From: Burkholderia ubonensis subsp. mesacidophila
Lineage (GTDB): Bacteria; Pseudomonadota; Gammaproteobacteria; Burkholderiales; Burkholderiaceae
Direction of reading: 5' to 3'
DNA length: 64,000 nt
NCBI RefSeq assembly: GCF_002097715.1
Contig: NZ_CP020737.1
Span: 806,001-870,000 of the forward strand
Part shown: positions 1 to 9,573 of the stretch, piece after piece
Numbering within the stretch: the first letter of the stretch is position 1
Layout of the letters: the number at the start of each line of letters is the position of its first letter
Translations under genes and position numbers: made by a program
The notes under the pieces: generated by a model
Database searches by the model: none
What the model was told of the DNA's origin: nothing
What the model saw: only the letters and a program-made list of their open reading frames with translations

Positions 1-254
1 GGGTTGCAACAGCACCGCAAGCCGCGCGCGAATCGCGCGCGGCGCGGCTGACAAGCGGTCTGTCTTTCCTTCCGGATGGCCGGATCGACTCTACGCCTGG
101 CGGGCTTCGCGGCCCTCCGGGCACATTTGTTTTTTGGCGGGCGCTGCGCGACGCCGTCCCCGGACGGCGCGCCGCAACGCCAGACGAGTCGCGAGACTTT
201 ACTGCAGGCGAAAGGAGCCGTTGCGTGCATCAGGCGTAGCGGCAGTGAATCGAT
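1..254. other. leader upstream of dnaJ (presumed dnaK-dnaJ spacer)
   Basis: No gene is seen here. The stretch holds two GC-rich hairpins. One is around 21-44, with complementary CCGCGCG-type arms. The other is around 146-172, with arms GACGCCGTCC and GGACGGCG. Neither is followed by a clear T-tract, so they may act as mRNA processing or attenuation structures rather than simple terminators. In Burkholderia dnaK normally lies just upstream of dnaJ, so this is probably the dnaK-dnaJ spacer, but dnaK itself is outside the window. Confidence 0.5.
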
Positions 255-1388
255 ATGGCGAAACGGGATTACTACGAGGTTCTGGGCGTCGCGAAGAATG
301 CGAGCGACGACGAAATCAAGAAGGCATATCGCAAGCTTGCGATGAAGTATCACCCTGACCGCAATCCGGACAGCAAGGATGCGGAAGAGCATTTCAAGGA
401 GGCGAAGGAAGCCTACGAAATGCTGTCGGACAGCCAGAAGCGGGCCGCGTACGACCAGTACGGCCACGCGGGCGTCGATCCGAACATGGGCGGTGCGGGC
501 GCACAGGGCTTCGGCGGCTTTGCCGACGCGTTCGGCGACATCTTCGGCGACATCTTCGGCCAGGCGGCGGCGGGTGGCCGCGGCGGTCGGGGCGGTCCGC
601 AGGTGTATCGCGGCGCGGACCTGCGCTACAGCATGGAAATCACGCTCGAGCAGGCCGCGCACGGCTACGACACGCAGATCCGCGTGCCGAGCTGGGTGTC
701 GTGCGAGATCTGCCATGGTTCGGGCGCGAAGCCGGGCACCAAGCCCGAAACCTGCCCGACCTGTCACGGCCAGGGCACGGTGCGGATGTCGCAGGGTTTC
801 TTCAGCATCCAGCAGACCTGCCCGAAGTGCCACGGCAGCGGCACCTACATTCCCGAGCCGTGCGCGCATTGCCACGGGTCGGGCAAGGTGAAGGAAACCA
901 AGACGCTCGAAGTGAAGATCCCGGCGGGGATCGACGACGGCATGCGGATCCGCTCGGCCGGCAACGGCGAGCCGGGCATCAACGGCGGGCCGCCGGGCGA
1001 CCTGTACGTCGAGATCCACATCAAGCCGCACTCGGTGTTCGAGCGCGACGGCGACGACCTGCATTGCCAGATGCCGATCCCGTTCACGACCGCTGCGCTC
1101 GGCGGCGAGATCGAGGTGCCGACGCTGGCCGGCCGCGCGACGTTCCCGGTGCCGGAAGGCACGCAGTCGGGGAAGACGTTCCGCCTGCGCGGCAAGGGCA
1201 TCAAGGGGCTGCGCGCGAGCATCGCGGGCGATCTGTACGTGCACGTGCAGGTCGAGACGCCGGTGAAGCTGACCGACCAGCAGCGCGATCTGCTCAAGCA
1301 GTTCGAGAAATCGCTGGCCGAAGGCGGCGCGCGTCACAGCCCGCAGAGCAAGAGCTGGTTCGACCGGGTGAAGAGCTTCTTCGAGTAA
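255..1388 (+). CDS. dnaJ: chaperone protein DnaJ (Hsp40)
   Basis: This is a co-chaperone that stimulates DnaK ATPase activity and delivers unfolded clients in the cytoplasm. The 377-residue length is usual for type I DnaJ. The N-terminal J domain carries the HPD tripeptide at about residues 33-35. A Gly/Phe-rich linker covers about residues 75-115. Four zinc-binding CxxCxGxG repeats lie at about 150-205 ([32 protein letters not shown]), followed by the C-terminal substrate-binding domains. The ATG at 255 is the natural start because [11 protein letters not shown] is the conserved DnaJ N-terminus. The pabBC gene begins 4 bp after the stop, so the two may be cotranscribed. Confidence 0.98.
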   Translation: MAKRDYYEVLGVAKNASDDEIKKAYRKLAMKYHPDRNPDSKDAEEHFKEAKEAYEMLSDSQKRAAYDQYGHAGVDPNMGGAGAQGFGGFADAFGDIFGDIFGQAAAGGRGGRGGPQVYRGADLRYSMEITLEQAAHGYDTQIRVPSWVSCEICHGSGAKPGTKPETCPTCHGQGTVRMSQGFFSIQQTCPKCHGSGTYIPEPCAHCHGSGKVKETKTLEVKIPAGIDDGMRIRSAGNGEPGINGGPPGDLYVEIHIKPHSVFERDGDDLHCQMPIPFTTAALGGEIEVPTLAGRATFPVPEGTQSGKTFRLRGKGIKGLRASIAGDLYVHVQVETPVKLTDQQRDLLKQFEKSLAEGGARHSPQSKSWFDRVKSFFE

Positions 1389-1392
1389 CGGC

Positions 1393-3273
1393 ATGACTGA
1401 AGGCAGCGAGAGCGCGTCGTTCGCGCTCTTGGACGATTGCGACTCGACCGCGACCGCGCGGTCGAGTCGCTTGTATACGGGTTTCGTGCGCGAGCGGGTG
1501 TGCGCCGATCCCGCGCAGCTCGACGCGATCGATGCGGCGCTTGCGCAGGATCTGCGCGACGGGCTGCACGCGGTCGTGGTCGGCGATTACGAATTCGGAC
1601 GCAACCTGCAATGGGCGCAGCCGGGCGAGGCCCCGCTGCGCTTTTTGCTGTTTGCGCGCTGCGAGCGCCTGTCGCGCGACGAGGTCGATGCGTGGCTCGC
1701 GCAACGCGACGGCGGCGCGGCGTCGCCGTCGATCGCGGGCGTCGCGCACGTGACGAAGAGCGTGACGCGCGACGCGTTCGATGCGGCGATCGCCGCGGTG
1801 CATGACGCGCTGCTCGCGGGCGACTCGTATCAGGTCAATTACACGTACCGGCTGCATTTCGATGCGTTCGGCGCGCCGCTCGCTCTGTACCGGCGCCTGC
1901 GCGCGCGCCAGCCGGTGCGTTATGGCGCGCTGATCGCGCTGCCGGACGGCGCGTGGGTCGTGTCCTGCTCGCCGGAGCTGTTCGTCGAGCGGCACGGCGA
2001 GGCGCTGCGCGCGCGGCCGATGAAGGGCACCGCGCCGCGTTCGGACGATCCGCAGCGCGACGCGCAAGCCGCGGCATTCCTCGCGAACGACCCGAAGAAC
2101 CGCGCCGAGAACGTGATGATCGTCGACCTGCTGCGCAACGATCTGTCGCGGATCGCGCGCACGGGGACGGTCAAGGTGCCGGCGTTGTTCTCGGTCGAGC
2201 CGTATGCGTCGGTGTGGCAGATGACGTCGACCGTCGACGCCGGATGGCGCGACGGCACGACGTTCGCCGACGTGCTGCGCGCGCTGTTTCCGTGCGGCTC
2301 GATCACCGGTGCGCCGAAACACAAGACGATGCAGCTGATCGACGCGATCGAGTCGACGCCGCGCGGCCTCTATACGGGGGCGATCGGCTGGCTCGACGCG
2401 CCGCACGAACCCGCGGCGGGCTGCGGCGATTTCTGCCTGTCGGTGGCGATCCGCACGTTGACGCTCGGGGTGGCCGACGTAGGCGCGGCCGGCGTAGGCG
2501 GCTGGCGTACCGGCACGATGGGTGTCGGCGCGGGGATCGTGCTCGACAGCGTCGCCGCCGACGAATATGCGGAGTGCGAATTGAAAGCGCAATTCCTGAC
2601 CCATGCCGATCCCGGCTTCCAGCTGTTCGAAACGACCTGCGCGACGCGTGCGGGCGGCATCCGCCATCTCGACCTGCATCTTGCGCGGCTGCAGCGCAGC
2701 GCGGACGCGTTCGGCTTTCGTTTCGACGAAGCCGCGTGCCGCGAACGGATCGCCGCAGATTGCGCGTCGCTCGAAGGCGACGGTCCATACCGGATGAAGC
2801 TGTCGCTTGCGAAGGATGGGACATTCGAGATTGTCGCCGCGTCGTTGAAACCGCTGCCGGCAGGGCCGGTCGGCGTGCTGCTCGCATCGGAGCACGGCTT
2901 TGCGCCGATGCGTTCGGACGACGCACTGCTATTGCACAAGACGACGCGCCGCGCCGAATACGATCGTGCATGGCAGGCGGCCGACGCGCTCGGCTGTTTC
3001 GACATGCTGTTTTTCAACGAGCGCGGCGAGCTGACGGAAGGCGGACGCTCGAACGTGTTCGTGAAGCGTGCAGGGAAGTGGGCGACGCCGCCGCTCGCGT
3101 GCGGCGTGCTGCCGGGTGTGATGCGTGCGGTGCTGATCGACGATCCGGCATTCGATGTGGAAGAGCGCGTGCTGACGCTCGAAGACGTGTTGAACGCGGA
3201 TGAGTTGATGATCTGCAATGCGTTGAGAGGCGCGGTTCGAGCATCACTCGTTCGCGCATCGGCGCACGAGTGA
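1393..3273 (+). CDS. pabB: fused aminodeoxychorismate synthase component I / 4-amino-4-deoxychorismate lyase (PabB-PabC)
   Basis: This bifunctional enzyme of folate synthesis first aminates chorismate to aminodeoxychorismate and then releases pyruvate to give p-aminobenzoate. Residues about 90-390 form the chorismate-binding domain. It contains the PMKGT motif with Lys211, the lysine characteristic of PabB, and the GSITGAPKHKT motif. Residues about 405-620 are a class IV PLP fold (LFETTCATR, the HKTTRR lysine, and TEGGRSNVF), which is the PabC lyase. The 626-residue length fits a PabB-PabC fusion rather than anthranilate synthase. The glutaminase subunit PabA is not in this window. The gene starts 4 bp after dnaJ. 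Confidence 0.93.
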   Translation: MTEGSESASFALLDDCDSTATARSSRLYTGFVRERVCADPAQLDAIDAALAQDLRDGLHAVVVGDYEFGRNLQWAQPGEAPLRFLLFARCERLSRDEVDAWLAQRDGGAASPSIAGVAHVTKSVTRDAFDAAIAAVHDALLAGDSYQVNYTYRLHFDAFGAPLALYRRLRARQPVRYGALIALPDGAWVVSCSPELFVERHGEALRARPMKGTAPRSDDPQRDAQAAAFLANDPKNRAENVMIVDLLRNDLSRIARTGTVKVPALFSVEPYASVWQMTSTVDAGWRDGTTFADVLRALFPCGSITGAPKHKTMQLIDAIESTPRGLYTGAIGWLDAPHEPAAGCGDFCLSVAIRTLTLGVADVGAAGVGGWRTGTMGVGAGIVLDSVAADEYAECELKAQFLTHADPGFQLFETTCATRAGGIRHLDLHLARLQRSADAFGFRFDEAACRERIAADCASLEGDGPYRMKLSLAKDGTFEIVAASLKPLPAGPVGVLLASEHGFAPMRSDDALLLHKTTRRAEYDRAWQAADALGCFDMLFFNERGELTEGGRSNVFVKRAGKWATPPLACGVLPGVMRAVLIDDPAFDVEERVLTLEDVLNADELMICNALRGAVRASLVRASAHE

Positions 3274-3280
3274 CGTCGAG

Positions 3281-3733
3281 CTAACGCGCCGGCGGCGTGC
3301 AGTACCAGTTGATCATCTTCGGCGGCGTTCGCTTCGCGTCGTAACGGACCGTGCAGGTTCGCGCGGCAGTGCCGAGCGGACGCGCGATGATGGCGGCCGT
3401 GTCGAAGTAGTTGCAACTGATCCAGTAATCGGTTTCGGCTGCGGCGAGTGCCCAGGTGTTGATGAGCGTGTCGCGTTGTTTGACGCCGCTCGATGGAGCG
3501 AGCATGGTCAGTTGATCGGGAGGGCCGGACCAAAACGACACGCTGATCAGCGGATGCGCTTGCTGCGAATCGTAGGATCGCCAGCCGTTGGGTGCGGGAC
3601 TGTCGATCGTCTGTGAAACCGGCAGGCGAGCCGGACATTGGAGCGGCGTCGAGATGGCGTGCGCCGACGACAGGCAAGCGGCTGTCAGCAGCGTGGCGAG
3701 CGCCGCATCGGGTGGAACAAACGGGCGTGCCAT
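3281..3733 (-). CDS. small secreted protein, STY0301-like; predicted immunity partner of the amidase-like gene
   Basis: The 150-residue product has an N-terminal signal peptide: a hydrophobic stretch ending in SSAHA followed by ISTPL. It should therefore be periplasmic. The mature part has three cysteines and no enzymatic motif I recognise. It resembles small secreted proteins annotated as the STY0301 family. Its start lies 2 bp beyond the stop of the upstream amidase-like gene, so the two are almost certainly translated together. A periplasmic partner tightly coupled to a peptidoglycan amidase-like protein fits a type VI immunity protein. The role is inferred from context. Confidence 0.6.
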   Translation of the reverse strand: MARPFVPPDAALATLLTAACLSSAHAISTPLQCPARLPVSQTIDSPAPNGWRSYDSQQAHPLISVSFWSGPPDQLTMLAPSSGVKQRDTLINTWALAAAETDYWISCNYFDTAAIIARPLGTAARTCTVRYDAKRTPPKMINWYCTPPAR

Positions 3734-3735
3734 CG

Positions 3736-4116
3736 TTATCTCACCACTGAGAAGGCATCGGCGTTGTTGCTCGGGTCGATGTAGCGACCGTTCCTATCCT
3801 TGCCCTTGAACCGGATGTGCCGTTTCTGGATTTTCGAGAGACTGCGCCATTGTTCAGCGACATAGATGCCTGTCGAATCTTGACTCAGATAGAACGCCGC
3901 ATGGTTGCCATGCGATTTGTTCGGATAACGTTCGTTCTCGAAGGTTGCAATGACCGTGCCCGGACTAATGCTCAAATCGCCTTTGACGGTTTTTTCCGGT
4001 CGCCAAGCCGAGGTTGGACCCACTCTGGTATGGGCCTTCACAAGCGCGACGCATTCACCATCGCCTTGCAGTGGGTCGCCCGGTAGTTTGGCTGCGTCTT
4101 CGTATACATGTGCCAT
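3736..4116 (-). CDS. small NlpC/P60-like (BPSL0067-type) protein; candidate type VI amidase effector
   Basis: The start at 4116 is chosen because a near-perfect ribosome site (AAGGAGGTGAAA) precedes ATG there. An upstream ATG at 4146 lacks one. The 126-residue product has no signal peptide. GECVALV contains Cys22 at the start of a predicted helix, and SHGNHAAFYL contains His72 at the start of a strand. That spacing is typical of the Cys-His pair of NlpC/P60 and CHAP amidases. It resembles proteins annotated as the BPSL0067 family. A leaderless small amidase paired with a secreted partner fits the Tae group of type VI effectors, which cleave peptidoglycan peptides in the target periplasm. The assignment is an inference. 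Confidence 0.62.
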   Translation of the reverse strand: MAHVYEDAAKLPGDPLQGDGECVALVKAHTRVGPTSAWRPEKTVKGDLSISPGTVIATFENERYPNKSHGNHAAFYLSQDSTGIYVAEQWRSLSKIQKRHIRFKGKDRNGRYIDPSNNADAFSVVR

Positions 4117-4275
4117 TTTCACCTCCTTCGAATGCGGAGGGTGCAATGGTCTCAGTAACGAAGGCGCGCGGATATGGGACTTGTTTGAAATTAAGCGCTG
4201 TCCAATGACATGACAGGTTTTGTCGACAGGGCGGCGACCATTGCCTTCGCACCCCGCCGCAGCCTCATCCGCGAA

Positions 4276-5091
4276 TCAGAACGTATGCTCCGCCCCCGGG
4301 AACGAACCGTCCTTCACCGCGCGCACGTACGCGTCGACCGCCGCCTGAATATTCGGCTGGCCCTGCATGAAGTCCTTGACGAAGCGCGGCCGCTTGCCGG
4401 GGAAGATGCCGAGCATGTCGTGCAGCACCAGCACCTGGCCCGAGCAGTCGGCGCCCGCGCCGATGCCGATCGTCGGAATGCGCAGCATGTGCGTGACTTC
4501 GGACGCGACGAGCGTCGGCACGGCCTCGAGCACCACGAGCTGCGCACCCGCGTCTTCGATCGCGCGCGCGTCGCGCAGCAGCTGCGCGGCGCCGGCTTCG
4601 GTCTTGCCCTGCACCTTGAAGCCGCCGAACGCATGCACCGATTGCGGCGTCAGGCCGAGGTGCGCGCACACGGGCACCGAGCGCTCGACGAGGAAGCGCA
4701 CGGTGTCGGCGAGCCATTCGCCGCCTTCGAGCTTGACCATCTGCGCGCCGGCGCGCATCAGCTTGACCGAGCTTGCGAACGCGTCGGCGGGCGTGCCGTA
4801 CGTGCCGAACGGCAGGTCCGCGACGATCAGCGTGCGCGGCTGCGCGCGTGCGACGCAGGCGGTGTGATACGCGATGTCGTCGAGCGTGACGGGCAGGGTG
4901 GTGGTGTGGCCTTGCAGCACATTGCCGAGCGAATCGCCGATCAGGAGGACGTCGACGCCTGCGCGGTCGAGCAGCGCGGCGAAGCTCGCGTCGTAGCAGG
5001 TCAGCATCGCGATCTTCTCGCCGGCGTCGCGCATCGCCTGCAGCTTCGGCACGGTCACGGCAGGCCGGCTCGATTCCTGGAGATAGGTCAT
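4276..5091 (-). CDS. panB: 3-methyl-2-oxobutanoate hydroxymethyltransferase
   Basis: This enzyme transfers a hydroxymethyl group from methylene-tetrahydrofolate to ketoisovalerate to give ketopantoate, the first step of pantothenate synthesis. The 271-residue length is typical. Visible conserved segments are [10 protein letters not shown] near residue 35, LLIGDSLGN with the magnesium-binding aspartate, KLEGG, and GIGAG near residue 200. The ATG at 5091 is chosen because [17 protein letters not shown] aligns with PanB N-termini. The longer open frame upstream overlaps the kinase gene and is not coding. It is the last gene of the leftward folK-kinase-panB group, which links folate supply to pantothenate. 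Confidence 0.97.
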   Translation of the reverse strand: MTYLQESSRPAVTVPKLQAMRDAGEKIAMLTCYDASFAALLDRAGVDVLLIGDSLGNVLQGHTTTLPVTLDDIAYHTACVARAQPRTLIVADLPFGTYGTPADAFASSVKLMRAGAQMVKLEGGEWLADTVRFLVERSVPVCAHLGLTPQSVHAFGGFKVQGKTEAGAAQLLRDARAIEDAGAQLVVLEAVPTLVASEVTHMLRIPTIGIGAGADCSGQVLVLHDMLGIFPGKRPRFVKDFMQGQPNIQAAVDAYVRAVKDGSFPGAEHTF

Positions 5092-5132
5092 GGGAAATCC
5101 GGTTCGATGGGTGAATACAGCAGCGAGACGCG

Positions 5133-5819
5133 TCAGCGCGTCGTCTCGCCCTTGACGAAGAATTCCTTGCGGCCGCGCATCGTCGCGATGTGCTCGACCA
5201 GCAAGGCGAGGTCTTCGGGGGAGTCCAGCGGATTCAGGTGTTCCGCGGCGACCGTCAGCACCGGGGTGCGGTCGTAGTGGTAGAAGAATTCGTTGTACGC
5301 GTCGACCAGCGCGCGCAGGTACGCATCGCTGATCTGCAACTCCATCGGCAGGCCGCGCTTCTGGATCCGCGCGAACAGCACCTCGGGGCTCGCCTGCAGG
5401 TAGACGACGAGATCGGGCGCGCTCGCCCGGGGCGCGTCGACGTGCGCGGCTAGCGCGCGATAGAGCTGCCACTCGTCGTCCGGCAGGTTCAGCCGCGCGA
5501 AGATCTCGTTCTTCTGCGGCATGAAATCGGCGACGACCGGCCGGCCTGTGTCGAGCACCGCGCTCAGTTCGCGCGCCTGCTGCGCGCGCTGCAGCGCGAA
5601 CGCCAGCTGCGTCGGCAGCGCATAGCGCGCGGTGTCGCGATAGAAGCGCTCGAGAAACGGATTGTCCTGCGGGCGCTCGAGCAGCGTCTGCATCGACCAG
5701 CGTTCGGCGAGCAGGCGGGCCAGCGTCGTCTTGCCGACGCCGATCGGGCCTTCGATCACGAGATGGCGGTGCGGCGCGCGCAGGTCCGGCGCGGTGACGG
5801 TCAGCGGTGTCGGGTTCAT
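5133..5819 (-). CDS. deoxynucleoside kinase (deoxyadenosine/deoxyguanosine kinase type)
   Basis: The 228-residue protein has a P-loop, [10 protein letters not shown], at about residues 23-32. A typical dNK lid and substrate region follows, including [13 protein letters not shown] and an arginine-rich IQKRG segment. It should phosphorylate a deoxynucleoside with ATP for dNTP salvage. Which deoxynucleoside cannot be told from sequence. The start at 5819 overlaps the folK stop by 4 bp (ATGA), so the two are translationally coupled. The pairing folK-dNK-panB is common in beta-proteobacteria. Confidence 0.88.
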   Translation of the reverse strand: MNPTPLTVTAPDLRAPHRHLVIEGPIGVGKTTLARLLAERWSMQTLLERPQDNPFLERFYRDTARYALPTQLAFALQRAQQARELSAVLDTGRPVVADFMPQKNEIFARLNLPDDEWQLYRALAAHVDAPRASAPDLVVYLQASPEVLFARIQKRGLPMELQISDAYLRALVDAYNEFFYHYDRTPVLTVAAEHLNPLDSPEDLALLVEHIATMRGRKEFFVKGETTR

Positions 5820-6361
5820 CGGCAGGGGTTCTTGTCGGCGCCGTCGTCGGCAGCGGCGAGCGCTCTCTGCATCAGGCACTTGCAGGTCTGGACCTTCTCG
5901 ATGCGCTGGCTCGCGACCGCGGCGAGGAATGCCTCGGCGCGGCCGCGCGCCGGGATGTGGAGCGCCGGGTCGAGTTCGACGAGCGGCACGAGCGCGAATG
6001 CGCGGTCGGTCAGGCGCGGGTGCGGCACGATCAGGTCGGGTTCGTCGATCGAGTCGACGCCGTACAGCAGGATGTCGATGTCGAGCGTGCGGGGCGCGTT
6101 GCGGTACGGACGCTCGCGCCCGAAGTGATGTTCGATCTTCTGGCAGAGGGCGAGCAGCTCGCGCGCGGCGAGCGTCGTGTCGATCTTGACCGCGCAGTTG
6201 TAGTAGTCGTCGCCCCCGGCGTCGACCGGGGCCGTGCGATACAGGCTCGACTTGTCGAGCACGGCGACCGTGCGCTGCTGGGCGAGGCATACCACCGCGT
6301 CCTTCAAGGTCTGGCGTGCATCGCCGAGATTCGCCCCCAGTCCGAGATATGCAACCGTCAT
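5816..6361 (-). CDS. folK: 2-amino-4-hydroxy-6-hydroxymethyldihydropteridine pyrophosphokinase (HPPK)
   Basis: HPPK moves pyrophosphate from ATP to 6-hydroxymethyl-dihydropterin in folate synthesis. The 181-residue product carries the N-terminal LGLGANLGD and the signature [11 protein letters not shown] with its magnesium-binding aspartates. [13 protein letters not shown] forms the usual end of the active site. It overlaps the downstream kinase by 4 bp and follows pcnB by about 30 bp on the same strand. Together with pabBC and glyA, this gives three folate or one-carbon loci in the window. Confidence 0.96.
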   Translation of the reverse strand: MTVAYLGLGANLGDARQTLKDAVVCLAQQRTVAVLDKSSLYRTAPVDAGGDDYYNCAVKIDTTLAARELLALCQKIEHHFGRERPYRNAPRTLDIDILLYGVDSIDEPDLIVPHPRLTDRAFALVPLVELDPALHIPARGRAEAFLAAVASQRIEKVQTCKCLMQRALAAADDGADKNPCR

Positions 6362-6394
6362 GGCATCACTTCCTACGTCGTTCGCCGGCGCGCG

Positions 6395-7915
6395 TCAGTC
6401 GTCGGAACCGGCCGGGCCGTCCGATGCCTGTTCCGCGCCTTCGGTGCCCTTGCGGTTCTTTGCGCCGCCGCGGCGGCGCCGCTTGCGGGGCGACTTCTCC
6501 TTGCTGCCGCCCTGCGTGAGCAATGCCTCGCGCGCGGCCGCGTCGCCGTCGATGAAATCCGTCCACCACTGCCCGACGTCCTGATCCAGCTCGCCGGATT
6601 CGCAGCGTAACAGGAGGAAATCATACCCCGCTCTGAATCTTTGGTGTTCCAGCAGGCGCAGCGCGCTGCGGCCGGAGCGCTTCTCGAGGCGCAGCTGCAG
6701 GCCCCAGATCTCGCGCATGTCGGCCGAGTAGCGCTTGTGGATCGCAAGCTTCTCGGTCTGCATGTCGAGCACGTCGTCCATCGCGCGATGCAGCGCGGGC
6801 ACCGGGAATTCGCCGTCGGCCGTGTACTGCTCGAAGCGCTGGCGCATGTCGTGCCACAGCAGCGTTGCGAACAGGAAGCCCGGCGACACCGGCTTGCCGG
6901 CGCGCACGCGCGCGTCGGTGTTGTTCAGCGCGAGCGTGATGAACTTCTCGCCCTGCGGCTGTTCGAGCACGACGTCGAGGAGCGGCAGCAGCCCGTGGTG
7001 CAGGCCTTCCTTGCGCAGTTGCTTCAGGCACGCGAGCGCGTGGCCGGACAGCAGCAGCTTCAGCATCTCGTCGAACAGGCGCGCGGCCGGCACGTTGTTG
7101 ATCAGGTCGGCGAGCGCGTTGATCGGCTCGCGCGTATGCGGCTCGATGTCGAAGCCGAGCTTCGCCGCGAAGCGCACCACGCGCAGCATCCGCACCGGGT
7201 CCTCGCGATAGCGTGTGGCCGGGTCGCCGATCATCCGCAGAAGGCGGGCGCGCACGTCGGCCATCCCGTCGTGGTAGTCGAGCACCGTCTGCGTCGACGG
7301 GTCGTAGTACATCGCGTTGATCGTGAAGTCGCGGCGCGCGGCGTCCTCGTGCTGTTCGCCCCACACGTTGTCGCGCAGCACGCGGCCGCTCGCGTCGACC
7401 GCGTGCGTGCGGCGGTCGAGTTCGTCGCGCTTCAGGCGCTTCGGCGGCTCGGCCTCGGCAGGGGGCTGATCGACGAGCGCGCGGAACGTCGACACCTCGA
7501 TCAGCTCCTGGCCGAACTGCACGTGGACGATCTGGAAGCGGCGGCCGATCAGGCGCGCGCGGCGGAACAGGCGCTGGACCTCGGTCGGCGTCGCGTCGGT
7601 CGCGACGTCGAAGTCCTTCGGCGCGATGCCGAGCAGCAGGTCGCGAACCGCGCCGCCGACGATGAACGCGCGGAAGCCCGCCTGTTGCAGCGTATCGGTC
7701 ACGCGCACCGCGTTCTTCGAGATCAGCGCGGGATCGATGCCGTGCACGCTCACGGGCACGACGGTTGGCTCGTGATTGCTGCGGGGACGCTTCGCGGCGG
7801 CGCCGCGGGCGCCCTTCGTGGCGCGCGGAGCGGGCGCCGCTTCAGGGGGGGCGGAGGAGGGCGTTTGCACGGCGTCGTCCTGGCCGAGCAGCTTGCGGAT
7901 GAATTTTTTGATCAC
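6395..7915 (-). CDS. pcnB: poly(A) polymerase I
   Basis: PcnB adds 3' poly(A) tails to RNA and so promotes decay. The 506-residue protein has the class II nucleotidyltransferase core: IVGGAVRDLLLG, DFDVATDATP with the catalytic aspartates, GRRFQIVHV, and RRDFTINAMYYDP. The N-terminus MIKKFIRKLLG is basic, and the C-terminus (about residues 475-500) is a lysine/arginine-rich RNA-binding tail, as in PcnB rather than CCA-adding enzymes. It lies between the HAD gene (5 bp gap) and folK, all leftward. Confidence 0.94.
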   Translation of the reverse strand: MIKKFIRKLLGQDDAVQTPSSAPPEAAPAPRATKGARGAAAKRPRSNHEPTVVPVSVHGIDPALISKNAVRVTDTLQQAGFRAFIVGGAVRDLLLGIAPKDFDVATDATPTEVQRLFRRARLIGRRFQIVHVQFGQELIEVSTFRALVDQPPAEAEPPKRLKRDELDRRTHAVDASGRVLRDNVWGEQHEDAARRDFTINAMYYDPSTQTVLDYHDGMADVRARLLRMIGDPATRYREDPVRMLRVVRFAAKLGFDIEPHTREPINALADLINNVPAARLFDEMLKLLLSGHALACLKQLRKEGLHHGLLPLLDVVLEQPQGEKFITLALNNTDARVRAGKPVSPGFLFATLLWHDMRQRFEQYTADGEFPVPALHRAMDDVLDMQTEKLAIHKRYSADMREIWGLQLRLEKRSGRSALRLLEHQRFRAGYDFLLLRCESGELDQDVGQWWTDFIDGDAAAREALLTQGGSKEKSPRKRRRRGGAKNRKGTEGAEQASDGPAGSDD

Positions 7916-7920
7916 GACGT

Positions 7921-8598
7921 TCAGGAAAGATCGAGGATGCGCCAGCCGCGGTTGCTTGCATGCGCGCGCAGCGTGTCGTCAGGGTTGGTCGCGATCGGGT
8001 CGGTGACTTTCTCGAGCAACGGGATGTCGTTGTGCGAATCGCTGTAGAAGTAGCTGTGCGCGAAGTCGTCCCAGTGCTTGCCGAGCGACGCGAGCCACGC
8101 TTCGGTGCGCACGATCTTGCCTTCGCGATAGCTCGGCGTGCCGGTCGGCCGGCCCGTGTACGGGGAATCGGGGTGGCCGTCGGTCGTCTCGACCTCGCAG
8201 GCGATCAGCGTGTCGACGCCGAATGCGGTCGCGATCGGCCGGGTGATGAATTCGTTGGTCGCGGTGACGACGCAGCACAGGTCGCCCGCGTCGAGGTGCT
8301 CGCGCACGAGTTCGAGCGCGGCGGGCAGCATCGCGGGGCGGATCACCTCGTGCATGTACTGCGCGTGCCACTCGGCGAGCTGCGCGCGCGAATACTTCGC
8401 GAGCGGCGTGAGCATCGCGGTCAGGTACGCGTGGATGTCGAGCTTGCCGGCCTTGTAGTCGGCGAAGAACTGATCGTTCTGACGCGAAAAGCTTTCCGCG
8501 TCGACGATGCCGAGCTTCACCATGAAGCGGCCCCATTCGTGGTCGCTATCGGTCGAGATCAGCGTGTGATCGAGGTCAAAGAGTGCCAGATTAGTCAT
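7921..8598 (-). CDS. HAD-superfamily subfamily IB phosphatase (SerB-like fold)
   Basis: The 225-residue protein starts with ALFDLDHTLISTDSDHEW, which holds the DxDxT nucleophile and acid of HAD hydrolases. A conserved threonine in VVTATNEF and the YSDSHNDIPLL motif, which supplies the magnesium-binding aspartate, follow. The layout matches the IB subfamily (phosphoserine phosphatase and relatives). The substrate is not evident. The HAD-IB group adjacent to hda and pcnB in Burkholderiales is usually annotated only as a hydrolase. It sits between hda and pcnB with very short gaps. Confidence 0.88.
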   Translation of the reverse strand: MTNLALFDLDHTLISTDSDHEWGRFMVKLGIVDAESFSRQNDQFFADYKAGKLDIHAYLTAMLTPLAKYSRAQLAEWHAQYMHEVIRPAMLPAALELVREHLDAGDLCCVVTATNEFITRPIATAFGVDTLIACEVETTDGHPDSPYTGRPTGTPSYREGKIVRTEAWLASLGKHWDDFAHSYFYSDSHNDIPLLEKVTDPIATNPDDTLRAHASNRGWRILDLS

Positions 8599-8609
8599 GG
8601 ATGCGCATT

Positions 8610-9350
8610 TTACTCGAAGCGGTTTGAACCCGCGCCCGGCGGCGCGATGTCGTCGCCGGGGCGGGCCAGCATCCGGCGCAGCAGCGGCAGCGTGACGGCG
8701 CGTTTCTGCTCGAGCGAGAAACGGTCGAGCGCGTCGAGCAGCGCCATCAGGCTGGGCATGTCACGGCGGAAATGGGTCAGCAGGTAAGCCGCGATGTCGT
8801 CGGTGAGCGCGATCCCGCGCTCCTTCGCCGCGAGCTTCAGCACGGCGATCTTGCCGGCGTCGGACGGCGGCGACAGATGGAACACGAGCCCCCAGCCGAG
8901 GCGCGTGCGCAGATCCTCGCGGACGTCGAGCGCGAGCGGCGCCGCGGGGCCCGCCGCGACGAACGCGCTCGACGGATGCGCGCGGACCTCGTTGAACAGG
9001 TTGAACAGCGCGACCTGCTGCGTGTCGCTCATGCGGTCGCAGTCGTCGATCGCGTAGATGCCGATGCGCGGGTCGAACGTGAACGCGCCGAGCGGGCTTT
9101 GCGGCGTCAGGTAGCGCGCGTAGCCGTACGACGCGTCGCTCACGAGCGCCTGCAGCAGGTGGCTGCGGCCGCTGCCGGGCTCGCCCCAGATGTAGAACGA
9201 CCGGTCCGGCACGGGGCCCGCTGCCAGCGCGAGGTCGAGCTTCTGCAGCCGCGTGATGAGCTCGCCGTTTTCCTCGCCCGTGATGAAGTTGTCGAACGTG
9301 GCGGGGGGCGGCGTGCCGAGATCGAGCGTCAGTTGACGGGACACAGTCAC
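8610..9350 (-). CDS. hda: DnaA regulatory inactivator Hda
   Basis: Hda binds the DNA sliding clamp and stimulates ATP hydrolysis by DnaA after initiation. The N-terminal RQLTLDLG is the clamp-binding peptide. The AAA+ domain shows Walker A GEPGSGRSHLL and Walker B IYAIDDCDRM. Two in-frame GTG codons, at 9350 and 9344, could start the gene and no strong ribosome site separates them. I use 9350 (246 residues). An open frame extends farther upstream but does not resemble Hda. The gene heads the leftward cluster and diverges from purM. Confidence 0.9.
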   Translation of the reverse strand: MTVSRQLTLDLGTPPPATFDNFITGEENGELITRLQKLDLALAAGPVPDRSFYIWGEPGSGRSHLLQALVSDASYGYARYLTPQSPLGAFTFDPRIGIYAIDDCDRMSDTQQVALFNLFNEVRAHPSSAFVAAGPAAPLALDVREDLRTRLGWGLVFHLSPPSDAGKIAVLKLAAKERGIALTDDIAAYLLTHFRRDMPSLMALLDALDRFSLEQKRAVTLPLLRRMLARPGDDIAPPGAGSNRFE

Positions 9351-9573
9351 AATGCGGGTCGGTTGGAAAAACGCGTGCCGGGGAGCGCGGCGTCGATGGC
9401 TGCACGCGCGGCCGCACGCACGGCGGCGCGCGGGTTCCGGCGCGGCTCGCTCAGCGATGAAAACGGGGACGTGTTGGCCAAGATGCGATCCCTGACGATT
9501 CGATGCGGGGAATTCCGGCCAGCGGGCCGGCTTCGGGTAAAATCGCATTTTACCGACCTTCTCGCATTCCCCC

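Noticed and set aside
1294..2895. A 533-codon minus-strand frame opposite pabBC
   Set aside because: It is an antisense shadow of pabBC, arginine-rich with no domain; high GC commonly leaves such long open frames.
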